In this document: piece by piece, positions 42,387-55,520 of the stretch
Position numbering within the stretch: position 1 is the first letter of the stretch
How the letters are laid out: each line of letters begins with the position of its first letter
Source: Akebia trifoliata
Taxonomy: Eukaryota; Streptophyta; Magnoliopsida; Ranunculales; Lardizabalaceae
Length of the DNA: 64,000 bases
Direction: 5' to 3'
NCBI GenBank assembly: GCA_017979445.1
Contig: CM030714.1
Span: 39,382,308 to 39,446,307, forward strand
The notes under the pieces: generated by a model
Seen by the model: only the letters and a program-made list of their open reading frames with translations
Told to the model about the DNA's origin: nothing
Databases searched by the model: none
Translations under genes and position numbers: made by a program

Positions 42387-43863
42387 CATGGTAAAACATT
42401 TGTTCTCTCCTACCGTGGCAATGAGTTTGATTGGTACACCGACTTGGAATCCAAGTCATAGATAGTTGGGATCAACTCGAAAGAGCCTTCTTTGGTCGCT
42501 TCTATAATACAAAAAAAATGGTAAGTATAGTAGAACTTGCTGCCGTCAATCAAAGAAAGGATAAACCAGTCATCAAGTGTATTAAACGTTTTCAAATGTA
42601 TAGATTATTTCTCTCAATTTTCTACCATCGAAATGTGTATTCAAGGAATGCATTGGAAACTCTTCTACATTTTGAAGGGAATTAAATCATACACTTTTGA
42701 AGAGCTAGCCACTCAAGCCCACGCATGGAACAGAGTATAGCAGTTCATCAGACTCTACGATTGCGCGAACCTCAAAGGAAAGATAAGAAAGATGACAAAT
42801 CATTCAAAACTAAGGAAGTTTTGTTTATCATCATCAGAAAATCTGTCAAGATCACAAGTAAGAGAAGAAAAAATCAGTCAAGAGCTAATTCAATACAAAA
42901 AAAAAGTTTGGAAAACTCTCAAAGAGTTTGAAGTAAAAGAGTACCCTTTTCTTGATGCTGACATCTTGGGCATGTTCGAAAATCTGCTAAAATTGAAGCT
43001 CATTGAACATCTAATGTCCAAACGACTCGAGGAAACAAGTCATGACAATATTCCAAAATATTGTCGTTATATAGGGTGATTAGTTACCCAATTGAAAAAT
43101 ACTTCGTTTTCAAGGAGAGAATCATGGATTTGGCAAGTTCAGGAAAAATTGAACTTGACTATGTTGAAATTGTTGCCACTTCTAACATTACCATTGTCAC
43201 ATTTGGATATTTTGGTCAAATACTCTTGTCAAGTCTGTATGCAACACAGAGTCTATCGCCCCAAATCACAGAAGTTCTCCCTCAATCACCATAACCCATG
43301 GTCGTACGTTTTGACATTAAAAGGGTCCATCTCATACTAGGTGCATTGCCAATTCAAGGTAGGATCATCATACTTCCCACTTCACCTTAACAAAGACAAC
43401 AATTTCATTTGACTTCAAATTCAAAGTCGAGTCTCTCGTAGTCTGCTTTAGTTGATGACGAAGGGTGGACAATTATCACTCATAAAAAATGCTCTACACA
43501 CGTGTCGGTTCCTCTGATTCCAAAGTCAAAAAGAAAAATAAGAAAGTCACAACCTAGTACAAGGTCAAAGAAACGAAAGAGAGCAACAAAGAAGAAAAAA
43601 TTTTGAGTTCTGCCCGTAGACCCCGAAGACATCCTTCAGCAACCTCCTCATGTGCTAGTTACTCTTTTAAAATTCTTACCCAAGAAGCTCTAGAAGGAAT
43701 AATGCATAAAAGTTTTCACGGTTTGATGACAAGCTGATGAGCATCCTACTACTTCTAGTGATGGAAATCAGAGATTTGAGAATGACAATATCACCCCAAA
43801 AATGAAAGATTTGCAAATTTACTTGGATTTCTTTAGTAAACTCCACAAGGTTCACCATGTTTT
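42387..43863 (+). pseudogene. Element D gag, decayed Ty3/gypsy
   Basis: Broken frames give FDWYTDL, DSWDQLERAFFGRFYNTKKM, ELAAVNQRKDKPVI, MCIQGMHWKLFYILKGIKSY and FEELATQAHAW, the core of a gypsy gag, then PKYCRYIG (a nucleocapsid motif near 43060), SYPIEKYFVFKERIMDLASS, and DDEGWTIITHKK leading into a basic segment. Many stops and shifts. This gag is clearly different from that of A, B and C, so D is another family. It is interrupted at 43859-43863 (GTTTT) by solo LTR 3. Confidence 0.8.
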
Positions 43864-44200
43864 TGTAGACACCCCATTTTTGCATCTGCCTAATTCGACA
43901 ATTCATCACCTGGTTGTTATGGATTTCTAATGATGAGCATAAAAGATCTCAAAGGCTTGTGAGTACTTCTTGATTACTTCTGTTTCTAGTGTCTTTTCAT
44001 CCCCTTACTCGTCACGACTCAACATAGAAGTTTACGCACGCTTAGGATCGCTACATCTTACGACCAACGTAGTAAGCACGTACGCTTAGGTTCACTACAT
44101 ACTTTGACAACTTAGAGACCTCACTACGCTAGGAAAATATAACTTTAAGACTTAGAAATAATCACGTAGGAACTGAAAGAAATCTCACGTTAAAATTTGT

Positions 44201-44655
44201 AAAAATCACCAAAATGACGAAAATATCCCTTATAAATTTCAGACCCCCGAAAAGTCTTAAAAGTACCTCCATTGCACTCAGAAGGTGATTTCAAGTCTAA
44301 CGGGACCCAAATCGATGAAAACAGATAAATTTGTAAAAATCTATAAAAAATCATCAAAATGACGAAAATACCCTCATAAATTTTGGATAGCCGAAAAACC
44401 TCGAAAGTACTACCATTGCACTCAGAAGGTGATTTCGAGTCTAATGGGACCCAAATTGATGAAAACAGAGAAGTTTATAAAAATTTGTAAAAAATCATCA
44501 AAATGATGAAAATGCCCTTCATAAATTTTGGACCCCCAAAAAGTCTCGAAAGTACCTCCACTGCACTCAGAATGTGATTTTGAGTCTAACGGGACCCAAA
44601 CCGATGAAAATAGAGAAAGTCAAGAAAAATTGTAAAAATGACCAAAATGCCCTTC
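44201..44655 (+). repeat. 145-bp repeat, three copies plus a stub, in solo LTR 3
   Basis: Copies begin AAAAATCACCAAAATGACG (44201), AAAAATCATCAAAATGACG (about 44346) and AAAAATCATCAAAATGATG (about 44490); each contains CACTCAGAAGGTGATTT and GGGACCCAAATCGATGAAAA. A shortened fourth start is near 44633. About 10 percent diverged. Confidence 0.8.
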
Positions 44656-46400
44656 AATATCCAACTCTAACATAGAGACCCTAATCCCTAAGAAAATAAA
44701 ATTCAAATCGAAAATTTAACTAAAATTTAACAACAAAAAAAAAAACACCAATTTAAAATCCAAATCAAATTCAAATCGAAAATCAAATTGAAAATCTAAT
44801 TCAAATTAAAAAAATCAACAAGTTAAAAATAAAAATCCAATGAAAATTAAAAAAAATAATAATAAAAATGACTCGACCGATTCATCAAAATCAAAATCAA
44901 AAGTAATTGATCAATTAAAACTTAAATTAAAATCAAATTGAAAATCACTCAACCAATTAAAATTCAAAAATAAAACTAAATCGAATCGATCAACTAATCA
45001 AAATTAAATCGAACCGCTCAACCCATCAAAACAAGATAAAATCGACCAATAAACAATCAAAATTCAAATTAAATTTTAATCTAATAATTAAAATTCAAAA
45101 TTTAAAATCAAACACAAATTCAAATTTAATTTAAAACATCAAATTAAAATTCGAATCAAAATGTCGACATAAATAGAAATTTAATCGAAATCAACCAATT
45201 GAAATTCAATTCAAAATAAAAATTTAAAATAAATCAATCACAACTCAACGACGGTAGGCTATCGTAGTACAAATAGCATAGGATCCCTACCGCCATTCTC
45301 AAAAAAATAAAAAAATGAGAAAAAATAAAAAGAGAAAAACGTGGGCACTCCTTCTTCCCCAACGACTTCTTCTTCTCCACCTTCTCCAACCAACTCCTCT
45401 AACCCACGTTCTCTCAACAATCCCATCTCCACCCTCACTCCCATCCTCATCTCTCCCCACTCTCCCTCTCTTAGATTTTGAGGGAAGAACCACCATAAAA
45501 GAAGAGGAGAGCAACCATTAGAGGGGAGGAATTTTTTTGGGCTGCCATTTTTCAAAAAAATAAAATAAAATAAATCCATTAAACCTGCAACACACATACT
45601 CATTTTTCTGATTTTTTTACAGCAACCATAAACCAATCCATTTTCTTTTATGCTACCCCAACGTTTTCCAACCACTCTCCTTCATCTCCAATAGCCTATG
45701 TCTTTGCCATTAAACATGTTCCCCAACAGCCAACATCTTCTCCATTAAACTCTGCAACATCTTCTTCTTCCTCTGTCCAGCCCCATCTCCCTCTCTCTAA
45801 CTATGCCCTCTACCCCACGTTGCTTTCTCTCTCTCTCCCATGTTCACGTCGGACAGCAACCACTCATCCTCTTCTCCATAAAAGCTCAGCCAACACTCTT
45901 CATAAAAAAAACAGCAACACTCCACTTTGATAGCAGCCATTAACATCCACTACTTCCTTCTCTCTTCACCATAAAAAAACCAACCCACTTTTCTCTTGAT
46001 TACACTCTCTTCTTCTCCATAAAAAAAAAGCCAGCCCACTTCCTTGCCATTACCACCTTCTCCATTAAAAACCAGCTAAGTTGTCTACCATTACAGCATT
46101 CACACCACCACACACCCTCTTCTCCCACGTCTCTCTCACTCTCTCTGATTTTGGATGCCCCTCTCTCACTCTCTTTGCTCTCCTCACTCTTCACCAAATC
46201 CCAACAGCCATAATAGCGGTCATAGCTATAGCCACGTTGTCTCATTTTTTTATTTATTTTTTATTCTTGTATTACTCGCAACCACAACGACCCATACGGC
46301 ATTATTCACTTGCCATTTCAAGTTTTTTTGAAGAAATCCATGCAACCAAAATTATTCTGCAAAGGTAAAAAAATTTTAATTTCATTTTATTTTATTTTAC
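44656..46400 (+). other. Low-complexity middle of solo LTR 3
   Basis: 44656-45240 is A-rich, G-poor sequence built from AAATCAAAAT-type words. 45320-46260 is a CT-rich stretch with A tracts (ACAGCAACC and CCATAAAAAA repeated). Open frames here, including one of 138 codons on the minus strand at 45259-45675, have purely compositional residues and no recognisable domain. Confidence 0.6.
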
Positions 46401-46809
46401 TTTTATTTATTTGTGTATTTATTTTTATTGTTTCTTGATTTCTTATGAATATAAACTAATTCGCCGATTTTTAAGGTATACATGGCACTAATGGCAACTT
46501 GTAAGTTTCCTAAATATTAATGGATTGATTCACCTATTTTTAGATTGATTGAATTAAATTGCATATATCAAGTTGGTGAATCGGCTCATTGGGTATTTAC
46601 ATTATCAAATAGATTCATCGATTTTTTTAGTCAATTCGCAAATATTGGTGTTGATCAACTCATGAATTTTTTGAATATATGAAAAATTAAAAAATTGATT
46701 TTTTTAATTCACTTATATCAAATTGGGTTAACTCATTAATATTGGTATTAATCAACTCATGAATTTTTGAATATACGACAAATTAAGAAATCAATTTTCT
46801 CAATGAAAA

Positions 46810-47640
46810 TCAACGAGTTAACTCGCTGAATTTTCATGTGCATTGGAAACCAAAATTTCCTATGAAATTAAACAATGAGTTGGCTCACTGATTTTAATAC
46901 GCATAGCAATTCAAAAATCAAATCTCATTGATCAATAAATGTGTGAGTTAACTCACTGATTTTAGGACGCACGTGGTAATTCAAAAATTGAATTTCTTTA
47001 GTTAAAAATATGTGGGTTGACTCACTGATTTTAATACACGTGGTATTTCAAAAATCGAGTTTCTTTGATTTAAAAAAAAATCTTTGAGTCAACTCGTTGA
47101 TTTTAATACACGTGGCATTTCAAAAAGCGAGTTTCTTTGATAAAAAATTGTGAGTCGACTCATAGATTCTAATACACGTGGCATTTCAAAAATCGAGTTT
47201 CTTTGATAAATGTTGATAGATTTATTTGATATGCACGTGACAATTCAAAAATCAAATCTTTTTTATCAATAAATTGATGAGTTAACTCACTATTTTCGAT
47301 GCACGTGACAATTAAAAAATTTTCTTCAATCAAAATTATTGAGTTGAATCATTGAGTTTGTGTACATTGAAAATTTAAAGTTGAATTTTCCCACGAAATG
47401 GACGCATGAGTCGATTCACTGATTTTTTGTATGCATTGGATATTTCAAATTGAGATTTTCTATAAAATTGGGCATGTGAATTGACTCATTGATTTTAATA
47501 CACGTAACATTTCAAAAATCAAGATTTATTTGATAAAAAAATTTATGGATTCAAAAACCCACTGATTTTAATGCATGCGACGGTTCAAAAAGCAAATCTC
47601 TTTTTGATAAAATGTTGTCAATGAGTCAATTCACTAATTT
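46810..47640 (+). repeat. Palindrome-bearing tandem array in solo LTR 3, unit about 65-70 bp
   Basis: Roughly ten units of the form GAGTYRACTC - ACTGATTTTAATRCACGTGG - CATTTCAAAAATCGAGTTTC. The head is a palindrome that differs between units (GAGTTAACTC, GAGTCAACTC, GAGTCGACTC) and CACGTG is a second palindrome. Weaker related repeats extend from about 46500. A binding-site array upstream of the promoter is one reading (inference). Confidence 0.75.
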
Positions 47641-47888
47641 TATATATATGGTATTGAAAATCGATTTCATATTATTCAAAGTATAGTCGAATAAATCAAT
47701 TAATTTTGGTGTCATGTAAGCCTTATTAAATTATGGATTTTCTTTATACGAAATTCGAAAAAAAATGTAATTATTTTAGCAATAGGATTTGTTTAGTAAA
47801 TCTGATGCAATGTGATGATGATTGAACCCTAGTTTGACTTTTAGTCTTTGAATGTTGACCGTAGGATATTTTTGGATCGTAGTAGAGA

Positions 47889-47936
47889 CTGATCATCTTG
47901 ATCAGGCAAGTTCGATGCCTAACACTTTCTGAAACT
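47889..47936 (+). other. Two-hairpin RNA module, solo LTR 3 version
   Basis: Hairpin 1: CTGATC (47889-47894) with GATCAG (47900-47905), loop ATCTT, a perfect stem unrelated in sequence to CCGGC/GCCGG at the same place in B. Hairpin 2 keeps the loop GATGCCTAACACTTT; its stem is weak (AGTT with AACT). Confidence 0.55.
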
Positions 47937-48116
47937 CGTAACCTTACCCCTTACCCATCTCTCTGATCCGTGGACCGACCCATATCCCTTTGGAGTTAAT
48001 TTTGGTTCCTAGACCTAAACTAGGTAGCGACTCCCTATTCTTTTAAAATTCCCGAGATACGTAATCAAACCCCTTATCCACTATTTAACGGAAAGGCTGG
48101 GGTCAAGGTGATTTCA

Positions 48117-49999
48117 GTTTTAGAGTAAAATTCACTTGAATTAAAACGGGAAGTTCAACTTGACAAAGATCCACAACAAGACAATATAATCATGACCACG
48201 ATTACATTCACTAATTAGGATTTCCATTTGAGATCTCGACTTCACAACATGCTTTTTTATGTCACAAGGTTATGATAGGGAGAACAAAATTCAAAGAATC
48301 CTCCTTAATTATTATTCTGCAATCAACATTATGCTAATTCGTACCATAAAATAAGTTGGCATCTCAACGGATCAACTTGTTCGTAGTAAGTTGATGATTT
48401 AAGGCTTCAACCTAAGTAGTTAGAGAGCTATCGACATGATAAGAGTCAAGCTTTATATCCCAAATTTAAAATCAATATTGCTCTTCCACGTGATTGATTG
48501 CAAAATCTCAAATCACTTGCTTCTCGATCAACCATGGTTGCATGAAACCAGAGTAGTACTATCCACATTACACTAGTGCTTCAAGTACTACCAAGACAAT
48601 GTGCAAAAGGGTGTAATGGTTGAAGGTTAATCATTTGACAAGGTGGAGGAACATTTCGCTGATGCAAAGTTTTATTTGGGAGGCAACATCTTTCAAGAAA
48701 AAATTTCAATTTTGATAGCGTCATCCATAGTTGTGGTACCAGTCCCGATGCTTCGTTAAGTATCAAATCACGATGGAAACCAAGACAATCCCCTTTCAAA
48801 AAGATTTCTTTAAAGTATAAGTGTTTTATCTCTAAAGTTAAATTGAATTGGAGATTCCGAAAGAAAAGTTAATCCTTCCAGTTACACTTTTCCAAAAATC
48901 TTACATCGTAAAGATACCCATGAAAAATGTTATCCCAACTACATCAATCTTAAAAAATCATAAAGAAAATCTCGCAAAGGTAGAGTCCAAAAGTTGGTTC
49001 GATCATAAAGCTTCAAAGTTATTTGAGATTGTTGGTTACAGAAAATGTGAACCTATACGATTGGGTGAACTACCACCAACTGGTCAAATTCTAACTGTAA
49101 TGTCGATCAAACTTATTTAAGTTAAAGAAAGAGTCTCATTCACACGAACAGGGTTAGATTATATGCCAAAAGCTCCAATCAAAATTTCAAGGATAAAGAT
49201 GGCTTCTTTGCAATATACTATAATGGAGGTCATCGATGAATTTGTAGAAGAAACACTAGTTCCATGTATATCGGCTTTTGATCGAATTGGTGGCTATGTC
49301 CCAGCTACATCAGTATTTGATCAATTGGATACTTTAAATTATAGTCATAATGCATAAATTCATAAAACCTCATGCATCTGCATTATCTAAATTTGGTCAG
49401 AATGTTGAACTTAACTTGTGAACGGAATAACGACGCCAACATAAGTAAAAAAATAAATATGTTGAATGTAAAGATTATAGTAACTTGTATAATACTATTT
49501 CATATCGCATGAAGTGACAAGTAGCTTCAGAGGTCTCGATATTATATGCATTGGTTGTGAAATGACACATCATCATCCTTACAAACCAAACAAACAACAG
49601 TCAAGCTTCAACTATGGAAATAGACAATTTCTAAGATGTCATTTTTGTAAATCAGATCACCATTGAGGAATTTCTTAAAGAAGATTTTTTTTCGTCAGAT
49701 AAAGAACTCGAAAATACTCTACTTGTCTTTGAAAAAGGCAAATGAGCCATTATCGATGACTTGAAAGAAATAAATCTCAGTACGATAAAAGGGTTGCGAC
49801 CCATGTTTGTCAATGCTCTTCTAAGCCATAATGACGAAGCTGAGTACTACAAGTTGCTAAAGGAATATAAGATATTTTTGCTTAGGCTTACAAAGAAATT
49901 CCAAGACTTGATCTGAAAGTTGTTGTTCATTAACTTGTAGTCAGACACGGAATTCACTTAATAAAATAGATAACACGTCTTTTTCGACCAAAGTTGCTA
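48117..49999 (+). pseudogene. Element D protease and pol linker, decayed
   Basis: Broken frames give FHVIDCKISNHLLLDQPWLH (C-terminal protease block, near 48480-48545; LLLGRPW in live copies), CFKYYQDNVQKGV, FADAKFYLGGN, then linker blocks IPKEKLILPVT (48848), SWFDHKASKLFEIVGYRKCE (about 48996), MPKAPIKISRIKMASLQYTI (49163) and SAFDRIGGYVPATSVFDQL (about 49275). These are typical of gypsy elements with this kind of gag. Too damaged to encode protein. Confidence 0.7.
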
Positions 50000-50666
50000 C
50001 CACAGATTTAAACAAAGGTCAACAAGTTAATCGAAGCCAACTTCATTCGAGAAGTAAAATATCTGACCTAGATTTCCATCATAGTTCTTGTAGAAGAATG
50101 GACAAATTCGAGTGTGATTAGATTTTTGTGACTTGAACAACGCATGTTCAAAAGACGATTTTCTACTCTCAATCATAGAACTTATGGTTGATGCAACTAT
50201 GAGAAATGAGGCTTTATCTTTCCTGGATAGATCTTTTGATTACAACCAAATTCAAATGGTGCTAAACAATGAAGAACTTACAGCCTTCCGTATCTCGAAA
50301 GGCATATATTATTATAACATTATGCCTTTTGGACTTAAGAATGCTAATATTACTTACCAGTGAGCTACACAAAAGATCTTTGATAACATGCTACATAACA
50401 AAATTGAATGTTACATTGATGACTTAGTAGTAAAGTTTAAGAAAAGAGAGGATCACTTGTAACATCTACATGATATCTTAAATATATTTCGAAGATACTA
50501 ACTCAAGATGAACCTACTAAAATATGCTTTTAGAGTTATCTCAAGAAAATTCTTGGGATTCGGGGTTCGACATCGTGGCATTAATATCGATGAAACAAGA
50601 TTAAGGCTATCAAAAATATGTCAGTACCAAAGAACATTCATGAGCTTAAAAGTCTACAAGGCCAAC
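50000..50666 (+). pseudogene. Element D reverse transcriptase, left part
   Basis: Blocks: KLIEANFIREVKYLT (about 50013), the second box IELMVDATMRNEALSFLDRS, FDYNQIQM, RISKGIYYYNIMPFGLKNAN, catalytic CYIDDLVVKFKKRE (about 50407-50450, YIDD present) and FLGFGVRHRGINID. TGA at about 50360 and further stops. The frame is cut at SLKVYKAN by element C and resumes at 63102. Confidence 0.85.
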
Positions 50667-52390
50667 TGTAGACACCCCATTTTTGCATCTGCCTGATTAA
50701 TCAACTCGTCAACCCGATCGCAATGATTCCCAATGATGGATGTGTATTCCATTACTTTATTTTGTTACCGGATATATTTCAGAAATCCAGATGAGGTATC
50801 TCGAATTGATAAAACTGTAGAAACCACGCTATGCTAAAAAAATACGACTTTAGAAACATAGAAATCATCACCTTTCAGACAAAAAGAAGTTTTACGATAA
50901 AAATCACTAAAAAAATTATCAAATTACTAAAATACCCATAATCTTAAAATAACCCTAGAACTTATGTTACGATTAGGAAAACCCATTCAAACACATAAAA
51001 TAACAAATCGAAACCAAATAAATCATTTCGCCAATTTTCACAGAATTTGACAAAATTACGAAAATGCCCCTCATAAAGTTTACACCCATTTCACACAAAA
51101 AATTCCATAAATAACACAAACTAATATTTCCATTTAATTTCTTACGAAAAATTGATTCTAAAACATCCTACAACATTAAAAACCGACTTAAAATGTGAAA
51201 AGTCCTTTCTAGGGGTAAAACGGTAATTTCACAATTTTCATAATCAAAAATTTCGAAATTAATAAATAAAAAATTAAATAATTAAAGTGAAACATTAATG
51301 AAATTAATTTAAAATTTTGAATTAAAAAAATTGATCAATCAGACTCTTATGAAAAATTGTTGAGGGTTTGTAAGATATTTCTTTAAGGACCCCTCCATTT
51401 GGGGGTCCAAAGAATTAAAGATATAATAGAGGGGGTTCTCCAAAAAAATTAAAGTCAATCAAGCAAGACCAAAGTCAAGATATTTAAAGTCAATCGAGTA
51501 AGACTAAGGTCAAAATTAAAGTCAATTAAGCAAGACTAAAGTCAAGATATTAAAAGTCAATCAATTAAGACTAAAGTCAAAATATTAAAAGTCAATCAAA
51601 TAAAACCAAAAGTCAAAATCATAATAGAGTTCTAATTAAAACACAATTCTACCTAAAACAATTCTAATTAAAACACAACTCTACCTAAAATAATTCTAAC
51701 TAAAACACAACTCTAGCTAAAAGAACTCTAATTAAACACTAACTCTATCCAAATCAACCCTTAAAAAAATCTATAAATTGAGGTCTTCACACCCTATTTT
51801 CGTATCAAATCAAAAAACCTAAGAGAAATAGGTGTAGAGGCCCCCCTAGCCTCCCATAAACCCTAATTTTGGAGTCCCAACTCCTTACCTAACATCCCTT
51901 CTTCGATTTTAACCTAAAAAACTCCTAAAAGCCTTTCAAAAACACCCCAAAATCCATAACAAACTCGAAGAATTCAGATCCAAGAAAAAAGAGATACCTT
52001 GCCTCGGAGATCGGAAATCAAATCCGGAGACAGAACGAAGCAAGAAGTACGGTACAAGGAGCAATTTTTGTCGGATCTGAGGGAACAAAGTCTTTGCTAT
52101 CGGAAAGGTATAACTTCTTATTTTTTTTTATTTTATTATTATCTAGGTTTTTTAGCGATGTAACTTATTTGGGAAATTAGTAGAGACCGGTTTTGGCCGG
52201 GCGGGGTTGGTGCCTAACACCTTCCAACCCCGTAACATGATCCCCGAATTCAGTTTTTTCTGTTCTAGATTAGTCCTTTATCTATTTAGAGTCATTGATC
52301 GGTTCCTAGACCGTAATAACTAGGTGGCGACTCCCAAACCTCAAGGGTCAAAAGCGGATCCGCTCACCCCGCGGATTGAGGGCACTTTTA
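50667..52390 (+). repeat. Element C 5' LTR
   Basis: TGTAGACACCCC to GCACTTTTA (GCGCTTTCA in B). TATAAATT at 51772. Two-hairpin module: CCGG/CCGG (52187-52200) and GCGGGGTTGG/CCAACCCCGT (52201-52233). Confidence 0.93.
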
Positions 52391-52391
52391 G

Positions 52392-52410
52392 TAGCGACTC
52401 CGTAGGGGAC
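52392..52410 (+). other. Primer-binding site of element C, mutated
   Basis: TAGCGACTCCGTAGGGGAC, the B site with changes at two positions or so, one base from the LTR. Confidence 0.75.
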
Positions 52411-54735
52411 ATTGAGGATCAAACATGAAAAACCCCAAGTATGAGAGTATCGCTAAAATAACCTAGATTTTTTTTGTTTTTGTTATTTTTTTTTATTTTA
52501 TTTTTTTTTCGATTATTAAGCATGCGTTTGGACTTTGAATATTTGATATCTTGGCATATATTTCAATCAAGCATTATTCTTGTGGTTCAATTGAGGGTCG
52601 TTTAGGGTGACCCTATATAATGCAAAATCTCTAGAGATTGGTGTTATTAAGAATGAATTAATGGTTGTGGGAACAGGGAGATCGTCGATTTTTTTTTTTT
52701 TTTTAATTTTAGGCATACGTTGATCCATCCTTGGACATTTTTTTTTAAAATGGAGAAAAACTTTTAATTTATTTTTTATTTGTAGGTGTGTGATCGATTT
52801 TTTGGTTGACAATTTTTTAATTTTGTATGAACGATCTATTTTGATTAGATAACGTTGATGTCCGTTGACAGCAAGCAAAATAAAGGAAATAATAAGAAAA
52901 AGGGGTTTAGAGGTTCTGTTCACAGAAACCCACAATCTTTTTTTTTTTAGCTGGTATGCCCCCAGTCAAAATTTATTTTTAATGACCGCACCTTTAATGC
53001 TTTTAATGGGATAAGTGGTGTGCCCACAACAAAAATCGGTTTTGCTATGTTTTATCTTCTTCTCAAGTTGAGAAGGAAGGAACATCAGAAGATGAAAAAT
53101 GTCTCATCCTCTCTACTTCGTCTCTCTCCTGCTCTCTGTTGTGCAACGCGATTAAAAGGGAAACTGAAGTTTTAATGTTGTTGGCAACAACCAAAGTGTA
53201 AGGACGTTGGATCGGTGTGTTTTTTAAAAACCCATATGTTTTTACAACTGTTTTCACAACTTGTTCATCATCTCTAAAAGAGAGATCCATTCCAAATCAT
53301 CTCTTGACCCAGATCCATCGTTTTTAGAAGAGGTTCGGTCTGATTACTTGTTCCAATCAATTCAGAAGCTGAAAAACCATGGGTTTTTCTTAAGAAAGGG
53401 GTGCCACGGCTTCCTCGAGGGATCGCCATCTCAAGATCAGTCGACAGCCCCTCTCAAGATCTATTCTCTAAAATAAATTATCCTTTCGATCACCTGTTGA
53501 AGACGATGGTGCCGATCAGTGAAAAGTTTTTTTTCTCTCGGATTAAAACGGTGGATCTCTATCGAAGAATCTAGATTTCATTCCTCCAAAACCAGATCTC
53601 GATTGTCGTTCTTGCTGAAAAACCGTTAGTTTCCTCGACCTACAATTCTTGTTTGAAACCCATTTTTTTTAAAAAAATAAAAAGAAGAAAAGACGTAAAA
53701 ACCGATTGAGAAAGATCAAATGGAGAGATCAATCTGAGATTTGCTTGATCAGAATTTTCCGATTCATCGAGCTAATACAGATTTTGTTTTTCTCTCTTCC
53801 AATTCAAAGCAGAAATTAAGATCGATGGCTGGTTCGATTATTGGATTTTATTTTATTTTATTGTTTTTTTTTAAATGTGTTTTTTTAGGGAGAAATGTTG
53901 GAAACTTTAATTGGGTGAACCTCAATCTGGACATTTTGATATTTGAAGTTTGGTTCGAAATAGAGATGGCGATAATGTCGTTGCAAAAATTCCAATCGTC
54001 ATTTTTTATTTTTTTTATTTTTTTCCATTGGCCGAACCCTCAAAAGATTTGTCTTGGTTCTGAACCATAACACAATAAGTGTTAACCCGACTTGGGTGTA
54101 TTACTTGAATGAGGAGAAGATGGAATTCAACATCATTGGTTGAGTTATTAAAAATTTTGGGATAAAAATCAGTGAATTGGACGTGGATTGATAATGGAGT
54201 GGGTTTTAATGTGATATTTTCTAACCGATAAACATTTTTGTTCGATTGATTTTTTTTTATTTTTTGAATTTCTATTGTCGCACTCATTTTTACCCATCGC
54301 ACATCACTTTAAGGGTATCCACTGATGCTACTTTCAATCGTCAATGTGTAAATTGACATGACAATAGAATTTCTCTTTTATTGAGCAATGTTTCAATTTT
54401 TTTATTAATAGTAATAAATTTTTAATAATAAAAATTCTTTTCTAAAAAAAAAAAAAAAAAAATTACCAATATGAAAAGATACCCATAATTCCTAACTACC
54501 ATACTATCATTAATTCAACATTCATGGAGATTTCGATTCGTTTTTTTTCGGGTCACCCAAAATAACCCTTAATTGAAATACATAAGGAAATAATGCTTGC
54601 ATCTAGCATTGATATGCTTAATATGCTTATGTGATTGGAATGGTATTGATCTTGATTGAATATTCACATGATTTGAATGATTTTTTTTTAATATTCATGT
54701 AATCCAATGTGTGATTGGTTTGATTGGGCCCATAG
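52411..54735 (+). other. Element C leader, variable part
   Basis: The first 450 bp follow the B leader. From about 53040 to 54300 the sequence is unrelated to B or G and includes a 71-codon frame (53261-53476) that I do not recognise; whether this is also captured host DNA cannot be told. TTGTTGGCAACAA (53178) is a palindrome of the kind seen in B and G. From about 54480 it rejoins B. Confidence 0.55.
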
Positions 54736-55520
54736 GCCCATGTGTTTGAAAAAGGCCCGGGGCACACCCCACCCTGTTTTGCACACACCACATGCACGTT
54801 TACTGTTTTACCCACTTACACGTCCCATATAGCCAACGTGGCACTAGTGCATGGCCTGGTCTCTTCGGAGATGTGAAGTCATTCATGAAAATCACAACTC
54901 CAGTCACGTACCTTAGGGTATATCAAACTGAGGCATCAATACCATCTGATCAGGTGATTCTGAGAGATATATTGATGCACCCAGGCTGGAGCGACCTGAG
55001 CCTTTGACCTATTGTAAGCCACACAGTCACATGTCCCAATTGCCAACGTAGTACTAGTACGTGGTCAGTCCCCTCGTGGGATGCCAAACCATTTATGAAA
55101 GCTACAACTCTTGACTCGTACCCGTAGGTATAAAAGATAATCTAAGTATATCAATTGCACTTCTTGGTCAAAATCGGTGCCTAAACAAGATCTTGCCCCG
55201 CTGTACCCTATTGTTCGAGGGGGATAGACTACGTCTATCCTAGACGAGAGGTATTTAAGTGGACCCTTGCTTAGCATCGTGTGCCACCTCTCAACTGGAG
55301 ATCAAACTGGTTGTTTTTAACTTTAGAGAAGTGAGTTGAGGTTTTAGATTATCACCTATACGGTATATCAAACCAAGTCACCACGTATCGAGAGGTATAT
55401 GGGTGTGCTTGGGCAAGAGTGGCCAGATAAAAATGCATTGCACTTAGTAAGTCTAGAGTCTAGAAACCTTCCCTGTAGGTCACGACTCGAACTTATCGTG
55501 GGTGTTCCCGGGTTGCTCTA
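54736..55520 (+). repeat. Conserved leader block of element C
   Basis: Counterpart of B 14641-15460 with the same internal duplication (CACGTCCCATATAGCCAACG at 54820 and CACATGTCCCAATTGCCAAC near 55027). Differences are few for non-coding DNA. Short frames on both strands are not conserved as protein. Confidence 0.7.

Larger units (their letters stand above)
43864..48116 (+). repeat. Solo LTR 3, 4.25 kb, TSD GTTTT
   Basis: Starts TGTAGACACCCC and ends GGTGATTTCA; perfect GTTTT duplications at 43859-43863 and 48117-48121. D sequence reads on at both sides. The 3' part contains the same landmarks as the B LTR: TTAGTAGAGACC-like GTAGTAGAGACT, the two-hairpin module, GATGCCTAACAC and GGTTCCTAGACCTAAACTAG then GCGACTCCC. 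It therefore belongs to a related family with a much larger LTR. Middle is A-rich then CT-rich. Confidence 0.85.

Noticed and set aside
45259..45675. 138-codon minus-strand frame rich in Gly, Glu and Val
   Set aside because: Mirror of a CT-rich tract in the long LTR; no domain, composition only.
53261..53476. 71-codon frame in the C leader as a captured gene
   Set aside because: No recognisable motif and no second copy to compare; left as unassigned leader.
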